This document shows positions 12,340-22,779 of a stretch of DNA of 64,000 nucleotides, in pieces. The position numbers were made by a program, and so were the translations under genes. Each line of letters begins with the position of its first letter. Position 1 is the stretch's first letter. This stretch comes from Erigeron canadensis (taxonomy: Eukaryota; Streptophyta; Magnoliopsida; Asterales; Asteraceae): the NCBI RefSeq assembly GCF_010389155.1, contig NC_057761.1, positions 42,084,213-42,148,212 on the forward strand, read 5' to 3'. The notes beneath the pieces are model-generated. The model was not told the DNA's origin and ran no database searches. It was given only the letters and a program-made list of their open reading frames with translations.

Positions 12340-12921
12340 AATATAGGAAAAAATCCATAAAAAGTAATTTTTTTTACTCAGAATTCCTAATAAAAAAAAC
12401 CTATTTAATTTTCGTCTATTAAAAGGATTCAATTTCTAAAAATTTTCTAATAAAGGTAATAGCGTTAATTTTTAACGTGAGACATCCGTTAAATGCATTG
12501 TCATTAAAAAAAAGGCCTACATAAACATCTACTGTAGCTATACTAGTCCTTTTACCTCTTATCTTCTTTCTCAAAGTCAATCAACATCTATATTTATTAT
12601 CTGTACACCATATGTATCTCAATATACATATAAAAAAAAATCTATATCCTCTTTCAAGATTGGGTAACAAACAACCGCAAAAGATTTGATGACAAAACTT
12701 TGATAAATTCATGTACATACATCCTCCATATACATACACAACTACTCCCTCTCCAACCGCCACCCACCAGTCGCCGGTAGCCATTTCGACGCCGACCACA
12801 CCTCCTTGACTCTTTCATCGCCGGCATCCCTTCCCTAGCTGTCAATGGTTGTCCTCGTTGCTGGCTCTTTCGATCGATTGATGAATAGTTTAATTTGTAT
12901 CTATATATCATCGTTTAATTA

Positions 12922-12959
<38 letters not shown>

Positions 12960-14015
12960 TAACACTCCGGTGAGAACATTTTTAAATTAAGAACGGTGAG
13001 AACACTTAAAAACATCATTTTGATGCATTAAAAGTTCATAAAACTAACATAGTGCTTAACTAATTATCATTATTTAAATGTTTAACAATACATTGATCCT
13101 TCAAAATCGAAAAAATCATGTTTTTTTTTGTGCATCCATCTTGGATGCATATTCATCAATATGATGCATCCAACAAAAAACGAGATTTTTTCGATTTTGA
13201 CGGATCAATGTGTTGTTAAACACTTAAATAATGATAATTTGCACTATGTCAGTTTTATGGACTTTTAATGCATCAAAATGTAGTTTTTAAGTGTTCTCAT
13301 TTGTTCTTATTTTAATTTCCTTCTTATTTGATTGTCACCCTATATATATATATATATATATATAAAAGATCATCATCATCATTATCAATGCTTCTCGTTC
13401 GTTTTAGTGGCCGGATTTGAATTTAATGGTGGTGTCGTCATTGGCCGAATTTGGTAGTGATTATTGTCGGTCAGTGGTCTGGTGGTGCTAGTTTCCGTCA
13501 CTTTTTGCTGCTCTCCTTAAATGAGTTTTTATTTTTGAAGAAAGAGGAATAGATTTGATGGTGATAACGTTGGTTTTAATTTTAAAGAAAGGGGACAAAT
13601 CTGAAGAAGATGATTGGATTTGTTACCGGATAAAGGTCACCGGACTTGGTACCGAAAAATTCCAATCTCGACTTGATACAACTATACAAGTTACATGAAT
13701 ATAATATAGATAGAAAACTCCAATGATTCTCGATGTTATATTTTACTTTCTTTTCTTTATTTTTTATTTAAATATATATACATTTGTTTTTATTACCAAT
13801 TCTCATAATGTTTGTGATATGAGAAAATATAAGGAATATTCATTGTTGTGGCAAGTTTGACATGACACTTAATGGAGGTATCATATTAAAAACTAACGAT
13901 ATTATTTTTATTAGGAAATTTTTAGAAATGAAATCCTTTTAATAGACGAAAACTAAATTATTAGGAATTTTGAGTAAAAAGATTATTTTTTTTTATGTAT
14001 TTTTCCCTAAAAGAT
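12340..14015. repeat. Composite terminal-inverted-repeat element, 1.7 kb
   Basis: About 160 bp at 12343-12500 returns as its reverse complement at 13855-14012. Shared words include TCGTCTATTAAAAGGAT and its complement, and CTAATAA with TTATTAG. The interior contains gene-like GC-rich pieces (GCCGGTAGCC near 12771 and the TGGTGGT-rich stretch at 13410-13510) with no sustained frame, which could be captured gene leader sequence. A second palindromic element (12958-13340) sits inside it. Long terminal repeats plus filler of non-transposon origin suggest a Pack-MULE-like element. No target duplication was identified. Confidence 0.55.
12958..13340. mobile_element. Palindromic MITE between TA runs (Stowaway-like)
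   Basis: The left half (GTGAGAACACTTAAAAAC, TTTTGATGCATTAAAAG, AAAATCGAAAAAATC) is repeated as its reverse complement in the right half, leaving a short loop near 13130-13170. Runs of alternating TA lie on both sides (12919-12957 and 13341-13364), consistent with insertion into a TA target. The transcript of either strand would make a hairpin of about 170 bp with few mismatches. Confidence 0.6.
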
Positions 14016-15064
14016 ATGGTACCTTATAATCCATTTAGATGTATCTTAATTCTTAAAAACAAATCTTTATTTTATCATTTATGTTTATATTATATTGTTA
14101 TTGTTATTTCCTAATCATTTTCATTTCTAAATATTTTACCAATTATAATATATACATATTTTTATAGGATAAAGATCAAATGAGAATATACCTTAAAGAG
14201 AGCAGAGAAAGAAGATTCATTTTTTGATTTTTTTTAGCTTCTTTTTTTGAACTTTTTTTTTTTTCATTTTTTAATTATTTCTTTAATTAAATAATTCTTT
14301 ATAAAAATTAAAAAAAAAAATTCTCAAAGGGCATTGCCCGTAAATTATAGGCGAAACCTCTCAGTCTATGGCGGAGCCATGATGACTAAAGGCGAAGCCC
14401 GTTAGGTAGATCACCCATCACCGATCATCCCCTATGATCTATCACCCTCTATGACCTATCACTCCCATCATCTACCCCTTATTAATATCCTTAAGGGCGA
14501 AACCAATACCGTATGATTACATGTATAACTCACTAACTCAGGTTAAAATTATTTTTTTTAATAAAAATTTTTTTTTGTGGATTAAGTTAATTAGAAAAAG
14601 GAGAAAAAAAAATCCTAAAAATAAGCTAAAAAAATTATTAAAAAAAACAGACCTTTTACCTTCTCTCTAAATCTATACCCTATTCTGATATATTTGTCTA
14701 CTAAACAATCTAAAACCGATAGCCAACTACGAGCCACTATCACATTTTGACTCATACAAACTACAATTTATTAATTGTTTTTAAAAAATATCCAGCACTG
14801 ATACTTCTCATTAGATATGACGTATACATATGTTAATTCTTTATGATTCTTAAGTCATCAAATACCTTAAAACATCAACAACTTAATTGCCATCGCAGAG
14901 CTACCAACTAAAAATTGGACGATATTAAGTACTCGTATATTTAATATATATTACATAGAACATAACTTTTACATATATCACATATCAAATTATATATATA
15001 GTATTACATATAATATTAAATTATTAATTAATCTTATTTATTACTTGAACTCAACTTTTTTATA
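14016..15064. other. Intergenic region with iterated GGCGAAGCC-like words
   Basis: Around 14325-14515 the words GGGCATTGCCC, GGCGAAACC, GGCGGAGCC, GGCGAAGCCC and GGGCGAAACC recur with ATCACCC-type repeats. They stand out against the AT-rich flanks. No protein or RNA gene was recognised, and the rest is AT-rich background. Confidence 0.4.
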
Positions 15065-15068
15065 TCTA

Positions 15069-15399
15069 TCTATACTTTTATATATTATACTATAGAAACA
15101 TTATAACCCCGTGTTGAAAGTTAAGAAAGATAAAACACACAAATTGATCAAATTACTCTTAATGAATTAAAACATCCACCAATACTTAATATATATATAA
15201 TTAAAATATCAGTCATTTATATTATAAAATATCTTCACTTCTTTATTTAAACTATATACCTTTACGTCAACTTATATTATAAAATATCTTCACTTCCCTA
15301 TTTAAATTATATACCTTTACATCAACTTTCTATACCATTTAAAGCCGCCGCCACCATCACCATCGTTCCCCGCTGCCGCATTGCGCTATACCGTGCTAG
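15069..15399 (+). mobile_element. Probable non-autonomous Helitron
   Basis: It starts with TC after an A (TCTATACTTTTATATATT), carries a CACCATCACC-rich 3' portion with GCATTGCGC as a weak hairpin, and ends CTAG followed by T at 15400. These are the terminal rules of Helitrons inserted between A and T. No coding capacity. Confidence 0.45.
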
Positions 15400-16608
15400 T
15401 ATCGTAACATAATCTAGTATTCTATACCATCAATATACCTAACCATTAACAACTTTGGTCTATCAAATATTAGGTTTCATTTTGGGCTAAAGGGTTGTTT
15501 CTTACTTATGATGTGTTTATCCTTTAGCCCGTCTCTTACGTATGATGTGTTTTCTCCTTTAGCCCAAAATGAGAGAACCCTTTAGCCCAATATATATGGG
15601 CCATATTAACCAGCTTAACTAAAACCACCAGCACCAAGATCAGGCCCTTCCATCATTCCATGTCACTTGGGAGTTGGGAAGTCCTAACCAAGTCATGAGC
15701 TATCCACTTGGACGAGGTGAATATCTTTATGAACAAACATCTTTAAAATAGTTGGATATAATTATATAAATAAATATTGAAAAGATAAGAGAACTTTAGA
15801 CCAAAAATGGGAAAGTGTCGTGTTTAGAACTGTCCACATGTCTTCGTCCAACATATTGATGAAGGATCAAGATCCTTTTATGGTTACTTGAACTTGATAG
15901 ATTTTTTAAAAGGGCGTGAATTGTGAAGTTTGTTATACGTCGTCTTAAACAGATTCATGCTAGAAAGCCTAGCGATGAGTAGACAAAGCCTTTAACACAA
16001 GACATTAAGTTTTAGGTAAAACTCCTCCGAGACACAACATAAGTCGTCATACCACTATACCAGGCCACCAATAGCCAACCCACTTAGATGAGTTGGTTAT
16101 TTGAACATGATAATCGTTTTTAAAATTTTGGAAGTGTAGAAAAATAATCAAATAAACATATGGATCCAGCATGAATAATGCATTTAACTTTATTCTCACA
16201 AAAATTACAGTATGAATTGTCATGTTTATTTTGAATACGAGAGAATCTCAATCTATAATTCTATATACTCCTAATAATGTAGTGTTTTGTTGAAACTAGA
16301 TTGAAAACGATTGATTAAAATAATTTGAGGGTTGAACAAGTTTTAAGACGTTAAACAGAACACGCAAGAGATATAAATTTATCATGCAAGCTTAGTCAAC
16401 CTTTGACTTGGCTAATTTGATTATTTTATGTAAGAAGATGTGTTAACTATCGATTACATTGTCAAATTAAGCTTTATATATTTTGCTACTGTTATATGAA
16501 AACAAAGGTATGTTTGACATAAGTAGCTGAGGTATGAGTTGTGGTCTAATTTGGTTGTTAATTGGAGTTGTATGAGCTTGATACGATAAGTCCCAGAGAC
16601 GACCAAGG
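15400..16608. other. Intergenic stretch
   Basis: The word TTTAGCCC and its complement GGGCTAAA recur four times between 15483 and 15595, separated by ATGATGTGTTT. Otherwise AT-rich sequence without recognised features. Its last part is presumably the promoter of the gene at 16609. Confidence 0.4.
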
Positions 16609-17603
16609 ATGTCGTTCCCAACAAGCGAAATAACCATCAACTCCCAAACGATCAGAATCCCAAATGCCAATTCCCTTCATTTCATCCCAATCTCTCTTTT
16701 CTTTCTCCCATTTAATTCATCTTCTTGGCCCATATCATCGTTCAATTCTACTTCTCCTCCCCTGAGTTTGATGTCGACACCAGCTTTGAGCCATTCAACC
16801 TCCTCCTACTCAAAGACAATAATCACCACCTATCAAAACCAACACATTCTCATATCTTTAATCACGCTCCTCGCCTTCATCTTCTTTGTTATACTCCCAT
16901 CAGTGGCCGGAGTAGCTTTGATCATCTATAGTACAAATCAAGCCATCCAAGGTAGACCTCTAACCTTTTCATCCACTTTCAAATCACTCACACAATCATA
17001 CATCCCTCTTCTTTCCACAATCATAGCTGGGTCAATGAAACTAATTCTCATTTTTCTATTATACTTACGCTTCCCCCAATTGCCATCACCAAAGCTATTA
17101 AAGCGTTTGGGTTCCATTTCGCTTCATTCATATTATCAATCATCATAAACACAATGGCTTCATATGTTCTAGTAATCACAATACTCTATTTCATGGTAAC
17201 ATGGGGGATATCAGGAGCCATTGCAGTTTTGGAGTCAAAATCAGGATTCAAGCCTTTACAGCAAAGTGGAAAACAGTTAAAGGAGTTCAAATCCCACTCG
17301 TTTTTCATACTATTTCACATGGGATTTGTAATCCTCCCATCGTTGTCATACTCCGCCATTGCCCAAAACATTAATGAATCAACAACAAACTGGATCTTGA
17401 TTATGCAAGTTTGTGCCATTTATTTGCAGTCTTCATTGATGATCCTATACTATGTAGTGGCCAATACTACTGTCTTGTATGTCCAATGCAACGTAACACG
17501 TAGCAAAGACGTTTCTGGTGAGAATGTCAGGGTTTTCGTGAATGAAAACGAAGATCAAGTTTCCCATGAACTGGCAATGGGGGATGCTAAATGGAGGTTT
17601 TAG
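16609..17603 (+). pseudogene. Frameshifted multi-pass membrane protein (paralogue of 20783-21736)
   Basis: The first frame (ATG at 16609) contains LHFIPISLFFLPF, then FVILPSVAGVALIIYSTNQA and LTFSSTFKSLTQSYIPLLS. The second frame runs through KAIKAFGFHFASFILSII into SGAIAVLESKSGFKPLQQSG and ends at 17603. The switch falls at a run of five C near 17078-17082, so a single-base indel explains it. Between 16700 and 16790 another frame (LAHIIVQFYFSSPEF) may fit the family better, hinting at a second shift. The paralogue on the minus strand has matching blocks (ALITYSTSL, LTFKSTLDSLRRSFLPLLS, SASISVLESKSGFDSLRES). The family resembles a plant integral membrane group of unknown function (the At4g19950 type). 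It could be a recent pseudogene or a sequence error. Confidence 0.65.
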
Positions 17604-17987
17604 TTACATGATGTGTTTGTTATTTATAATTTGGTTAACTCTATTATTTTTGATGTTGTTTAAACAAGCATAGTTTGTGCAATCACCTCTGTACAATTTT
17701 ACTATCTTTATTATGTTCATTAGTACTATATATTACTAACTATTTTGCCACACGAAATCATGGTCTTTCATCTAATAAACATTGTAAGGGCTTTAAAATC
17801 TATAACTCAGACAAATACTGCAATTAAGTAAACCACAATCATATAATTTTATTTTTCATTAATCAAAATGTTGAAACTGGGGAAAACAAAAAAAATATAA
17901 CCCCAGTCCACCATTCATATAGTAATTAACTGCTAGAATGAGTACTTGAATACTTGTACCCATTCATAAGTTTATAATAAAATTCTA

Positions 17988-18766
17988 TCACATTATACCG
18001 CAGCCTGTATCATGTCCACTTGATCTTCTTGGCTTTTCTGTATGGCTGTTGTAAGCATCATTACTTACATATCCAGGGTAGCCGTTTGCATAGTAACCGT
18101 TGTTATGATATCCATTGTTGTTATAACCATAGTCATAACCATCTCCGTAGTAATAGTTGCTTGACCCGTGTCCATAATAGTTCGAGGGCGCTGTCTTATC
18201 ATACAAGTTGCTAGAACATTCACCATATTGCCAATGCACAATCTGTGCATCTTTTCCTGCTTTCCGAAAACATTCCAGAAGTACATTTGGATTTATGAAA
18301 CCCTGAATGTTGACCCTTCCATCGTTTTCCATTCGGAATTGACTTACTTCATTTGACCAAAAAAAATAAACAATCAAGTTATGTAAGTGTTATATATTAC
18401 AGGTTTTATCACAGCAAACTTTTTATATATTCTTGATCTATATGTATATGACTATAACTGAACTAGAGATTTTAGCAATTATTACAAAACATAATGTAGA
18501 AAAAGGTTTGTACAAAAGATATATAGATCAATCAATAGATAGAACGACTAGATTATAAAAACGTGCATACCTTTAACACTTTTCAAAACTTTTTCCACCG
18601 TCTTTTCCCAGCTGCGGTCAACATTCACCTTAATGGTAAAGTTCTAAAACAAAAACACATACATATGATTTCAATTCACAAAACGTGAACAAGTTTAAGT
18701 GTTGTTAGGAATTAAGGAAGAACCTACAGTGAATGCAGAGTCAGAGTCTTTCTTTTTGGGTGCCAT
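17988..18766 (-). CDS. HIPP-like protein with degenerate HMA domain and CaaX end
   Basis: Exons: 18766-18728, 18643-18571 and 18346-17988, phases consistent, 156 residues. After a short lysine-rich start comes a heavy-metal-associated fold (FTIKVNVDRSWEKTVEKVLKS, then QFRMENDGRVNIQGFINP) and the typical HIPP sequence IVHWQYGECSSN. A glycine/tyrosine/asparagine-rich tail follows (NNNGYHNNGYYANGY-type). The last four residues CGIM form a farnesylation box, so membrane attachment is likely. The usual metal-binding CxxC of the HMA loop is absent; the position reads VDRSWEK. That points to a protein-interaction rather than metal-carrying role, but this is inference. HIPPs act in metal homeostasis and stress, and some are pathogen susceptibility factors. 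Confidence 0.85.
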
Positions 18767-18812
18767 GGGGAACGAGCAAAGATTTGATAATTGGCCAAAA
18801 AGGATGTGTTAG

Positions 18813-18820
18813 TATTTATA
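18813..18820 (-). promoter_or_regulatory. Candidate TATA box of the HIPP gene
   Basis: TATAAATA on the minus strand, 47 bp upstream of the ATG at 18766. The leader would be short. Confidence 0.5.
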
Positions 18821-19472
18821 GATAACCATAAGAACATTAATTTTGGAAGTAAAATCTTGAGTTTAAACGGTTTTGTAAATATGTATATTTGTTTGTACTA
18901 TGAGAATTGATATATTTTCCTACAGCTAGAGATCTTACAATTATAACAAAGATTTACTAGAATCATTTCCTTAGAAAAAAATGCAACAATTTCTTATATC
19001 TCCAACTTAGAAGCCACAATATTCCAAATTAAAAAGATATGATAAATATATACTTAGATTTTGCAGGATATGATGGATATGTGTTAATTTTTAAAAGATT
19101 TGATAATATGACGAATATAATGTTTGTTCTTGTTACTTCGAACATTATAATATTATACTTCATTTCATATTTATTCATCATGGAATAATCTATAAACTAG
19201 TGTCTCAGAGACTCAGATATGTTATGCTATATGAATAGACATGATTACGATATGAGAAGCTGAGATTCGTCAAGGTTTAGACGCCCTCTGCAAAAAATGA
19301 GACCAAAAAATTAATGGTTTTAAACTCAACGAAGTTTGACTCCCTTTGTTTTGCAATTTGTTCAAAAATAATTTTCATTACTTCATTAGTCCAACCAAAG
19401 ATTCCTTGGCACCGGCAACAAAATCAAAGTATACGGGACCATTTTTTAGCATCAACCATTTACCCATGTAGG
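18821..19472. other. Intergenic, HIPP upstream region
   Basis: AT-rich, with no recognised gene or element apart from the promoter of the HIPP gene. Confidence 0.4.
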
Positions 19473-19795
19473 TAGGAATGGCAATGTAGCAAGTTCGTGG
19501 CGTGTAACACCATACCCGATTGCGGCCCGTTACATAGCTGAAACCCGACCCGATTTTTGGTGCGAAAAATATTAGATAAACCAGTCGAGTTTGATCTCAT
19601 ATTCTCATCCCATGACTGAGCTCCCAATGTGCAACGGAATGAAGTAAAAGGATTTAGAGAATGATAGTCTAGAGTGTTTTCTCAGAACAATGGATGAAAC
19701 ATACAGATCCAAAGATAATCCCCGTTAACGGCCCCGAAATCTGATAAGCTCGTGTGGGTCCGATCCTAAATTTTAGGACATCTGAGAGCTTGGAC
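19473..19795. mobile_element. Decayed hAT-type MITE (copy of the 25456-26227 family)
   Basis: It starts TAGGAATGGCAATG, then has ACCCGATT, CCCGACCCGATTTTTGG, CCCCGTTAACGGCCCCGAAA and GATCCTAAATTTTAGGA. The same order of words occurs in the better preserved copy at 25456-26227. The right terminus is worn, and no 8-bp duplication is evident. Confidence 0.5.
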
Positions 19796-19859
19796 TTTAT
19801 TTCCTCACCCCCTACATGTAAGCCCTATTCGGCCAGCATATTCTGAACTGTATGTAAAA

Positions 19860-20080
19860 TTACAACAACAACAACAACGAGACCTAATCCCTGGACGGGG
19901 TATGGGGGAGGTGAGCTGTAAACAGTCTTACCTCTACCCGAAAGGTAGAGAGACTGTTTCCAATAGGGACCTCCGGCCGCAAAGAGATGAAATCAAAGAG
20001 TGGGGAAAGTTTAGTTACCGTACCTGTCGTCCAAAAATAGCATACGAAGGTAAACCTGTCTGCTAAGTACACCCGACCAC
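19860..20080 (-). mobile_element. SINE-like element with (TTG)n tail
   Basis: Read on the minus strand it contains GGCCGGAGGTCCCTATTGG, AACAGTCTCTCTACC, GTAGAGGTAAGACTG, CCCCCATACCCCGTCCAGGG and then a (TTG)n tail ending near 19862. A TTG tail and this body are typical of the tobacco TS-like SINE group as I remember it. The tRNA-derived promoter end is not clear, so the copy is probably truncated. Confidence 0.5.
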
Positions 20081-20340
20081 ATAAAGAGAAGGCTGTATGT
20101 GAAATTGTATACCTCATTTCTTTTAGTCATTAAGTGGCTAAGTAAATAAATAATATATGTATAATTGACGATTATTCTTGTTTATTAAATAAAAGGAAAA
20201 CATGATTTCACACTAAAATGTCCAAAAAGAAATGTACAGTGTAACATGAAATCATGATTCTAGTGACAGCTTCCATAGCACTTATATCCGTAACAATACT
20301 CGTAATTCACACTAAAATGTACAAAAGATATAATTAAGCT

Positions 20341-20580
20341 AGAGTGGTCGAGTTTAGTGTGTATTAGTTAACAAAAGAGCCAATGCAAACACGAACAAAC
20401 CCAATCATGGCAAGGAATAAAAAGAAACGAGAAAAACCACTCGACTCCCAGCCGGAACAATCCATTTTCGTAGGTCGATCGATATCGGCCTCCATGTTAC
20501 ATTGGAAGTACAAAAGCGTGTTGGAAACAACATACTGCAACAGAACCAAACACAAGGCCAAAATATAGGCACATAAAAAT
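20341..20580 (-). pseudogene. Truncated C-terminal copy of the membrane-protein gene
   Basis: The minus strand encodes ALCLVLLQYVVSNTLLYFQC and ends FLFLAMIGFVRVCIGSFVN, matching the last 60-odd residues of the neighbour at 20783-21736. Downstream flank words (TTCCATA, AATCA and TGATGATTAC patches) also match, so the copy includes part of the 3' flank. No start, promoter or upstream coding portion is present. It is a partial tandem duplication. Confidence 0.75.
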
Positions 20581-20782
20581 GGAGTTATAATTGATGATTA
20601 CTAACGCGGAGTTATAATTGATGATTACTTTTGTCAATTAAGTAAAAAAAACATTTAAAGTATGAAGTAACACGAAATCACGTGACAACTACTTCCATAA
20701 CAGTAATAACACTATCCATAATAATACGATGACAAAAACAAGAAAATTATCCAGTCCTGTGGGTTGCTGGTTTCTATTAGTA

Positions 20783-21736
20783 TTAATTAACAAAAAAGCC
20801 AATGCAGAGTCGAAGAAACCCAATCATGGTAAGGAATAAAAAGAAAAGAGAAAAACCAGCACCACCACTAGACTCCCGGTGGGAATCCATTTTCGGACAT
20901 GGATCGCCCTCCACGTTAGATTGGAAGTACAAAAGCGTGTTGAAAACAACATACTGCAACAGAACCAAACACAGGGCCAAAATATAGGCACAGGCTTGCA
21001 CATAAAAATGCCATTTGGTTTCCAACTTCACATCCCTAACCACCACCACACAATAATACATTACAGAACCAATCATGATTCCCGTAACCAAAACCGCTAC
21101 GAACGAACTGACCCGAAACGTGGTGTTCGCCCACCTGCTCCGACTCTCACGCAACGAATCGAATCCGGATTTCGACTCGAGTACTGAAATCGAAGCGGAT
21201 GAACCCCAGACTGATACCAAGTAGAGGATCGTGAGGTTTGAAAGGAAGGAATAGAGTGCGGTTATTGCGCTTGAGATGGTTGGATGATGATCCATAAGAA
21301 TAAGAAACGACCTCGTTTTGATGATGAGAGGTAGTACGTTAATGAAATGAGCGAAGAAGAGATGGATGATGGTGAGTTGTAGGAAAGTGGAGAGAAGAGG
21401 GAGGAAAGAACGACGGAGAGAATCGAGAGTGGATTTGAAGGTGAGGACGGGTGATGACGTATTGCTGTTGTTGATGGTGAGGGATGTGCTGTAGGTGATT
21501 AGGGCTGTGGCGATGACGGTTGGGAGGATGGTGAAGAAGAATGTGGAGATAATTATTAGGAGTAGTACTGTGGTGGTGGTGGTGAAGAAGAGAGTGGCGG
21601 CGACGGTGGAGATGATGGGAGGGAGGAAGAGGAGGGAGAGGGTGATGAAGTGGAAGGGGTTTGTGTTTAAGATCTGGAGGGTTTCGTTGTAGATTTCGAG
21701 GATGTTGATGATTGTTGCGGTGCCCAAAATCGACAT
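20783..21736 (-). CDS. Multi-pass membrane protein, plant family of unknown function
   Basis: A single-exon gene of 317 residues starting at ATG 21736. Hydrophobic stretches suggest about six membrane spans: around residues 28-50, 58-85, 112-145, 155-180, 205-230 and 245-270, plus a C-terminal one ending GFLRLCIGFFVN. Soluble landmarks are ALITYSTSLTI, LTFKSTLDSLRRSF and SASISVLESKSGFDSLRES. Similar plant proteins (the At1g31130/At4g19950 type) carry the label polyadenylate-binding-protein-binding protein without much functional evidence. Two relatives lie nearby, a frameshifted gene at 16609 in opposite orientation and a C-terminal fragment at 20341. The open frame here is intact, so this is the likely functional member. 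Confidence 0.8.
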   Translation of the reverse strand: MSILGTATIINILEIYNETLQILNTNPFHFITLSLLFLPPIISTVAATLFFTTTTTVLLLIIISTFFFTILPTVIATALITYSTSLTINNSNTSSPVLTFKSTLDSLRRSFLPLLSTFLQLTIIHLFFAHFINVLPLIIKTRSFLILMDHHPTISSAITALYSFLSNLTILYLVSVWGSSASISVLESKSGFDSLRESRSRWANTTFRVSSFVAVLVTGIMIGSVMYYCVVVVRDVKLETKWHFYVQACAYILALCLVLLQYVVFNTLLYFQSNVEGDPCPKMDSHRESSGGAGFSLFFLFLTMIGFLRLCIGFFVN

Positions 21737-21784
21737 TGTGTTGAAGAATTTGCAGATCGAGAAACAAGTGAGGTGATCACAGCA

Positions 21785-21792
21785 TTTATATA
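21785..21792 (-). promoter_or_regulatory. Candidate TATA box of the membrane-protein gene
   Basis: TATATAAA on the minus strand, 48 bp upstream of the ATG at 21736. Confidence 0.5.
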
Positions 21793-22385
21793 CCGGAAAG
21801 AAGACGCAGGTTGGTTTGTGTATTTACCAAGTTGCCCACCTTCACTAGTTCAAATTTGAATGCAACTTTTTTTTGTTAATGAAAATTTTAATTGAATTTT
21901 TGGCATCTATAATGGTTAAGTTTTGTGTAAAAGTTTTTAAATTAGTTTTTCTCTAATGATAAAAGGCTTAAAAGTACTTCAAAAACCTAAAAAAACGATG
22001 AAAGAGATGGTTTAATTTCATCAATACATTGATGTTTTTCGACTTATTCAACAATACAAGTCATCTACTATAATAGAAAAAAAAAACTTTTGAAATACAT
22101 TTTTTCACAAAAAGAGCTTTTGATTAACTCTTCGATGAAGATGCTTTTATACCTAACTCCGACCTCAGTCATTACCCAGGGGAGATATATATTTTTTTTT
22201 TACGACCAACTAAAATAATGTCATTAAACTATAATAATATTCAACTTTTTATTCCAGTATTTAGATGTGAATTTTTAATATTATATCTTTACCATTAATT
22301 AATTACTCGTGCTTTATATTCATTTTGTTACTATAGTATTAAATATATGATACCTCAGTAGAGTCAATCTTATTCTATATCTTTA
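21793..22385. other. Intergenic, upstream of the membrane-protein gene
   Basis: AT-rich with A and T runs. No gene or bounded element was found before the Helitron that ends at 22386. Confidence 0.4.
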
Positions 22386-22779
22386 CTAGTTAATCAACCC
22401 GGGTTTAACCCGGGCATGTTAATTAAAATTTTAAAATATATAATAAATTATAATTTTTTATGTAATATATGTTTTTAAAATATTATAACTTGATATAAAT
22501 CTAATAATTCAATTAAAACAATAATTATATAGTTAATAAATCAAATAAATAAAAAACATACATTTTATTTGTAATAATATTATATAAGAGAGATTTTTTA
22601 TCTTTAAATAAATGATTGATATTTTAATTAAACATGTAAAGAACTATTTCTATTTTATTTATATATATATGACATCATAATTAAACAAAAAGAATTTTTA
22701 AGTGAAATATGGATTTGCCACATCAAAATCTTTCTAATAATACCTATAAAAAACAATCTTGTTTTATTATATATAGAGA
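22386..22779 (-). mobile_element. Non-autonomous Helitron, 394 bp
   Basis: On the minus strand it begins TCTCTATATATAATAAAAC immediately after A (22780) and ends CTAG followed by T (22385). Eleven bases before the end is the perfect hairpin CCCGGGTT-A-AACCCGGG. All three terminal rules of Helitrons are met: 5' TC, 3' hairpin plus CTRR, and A|T target. There is no coding capacity. Confidence 0.8.

Noticed and set aside
12581..12911. Overlapping minus-strand frames
   Set aside because: They lie inside a composite transposable element and overlap each other without domain content.
18020..18356. Several 60-70 codon frames on both strands
   Set aside because: They are shadows of the glycine/tyrosine-rich last exon of the HIPP gene.
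21339..21767. Histidine/proline-rich frame of 142 codons
   Set aside because: It is the shifted frame of the membrane-protein gene at 20783-21736.
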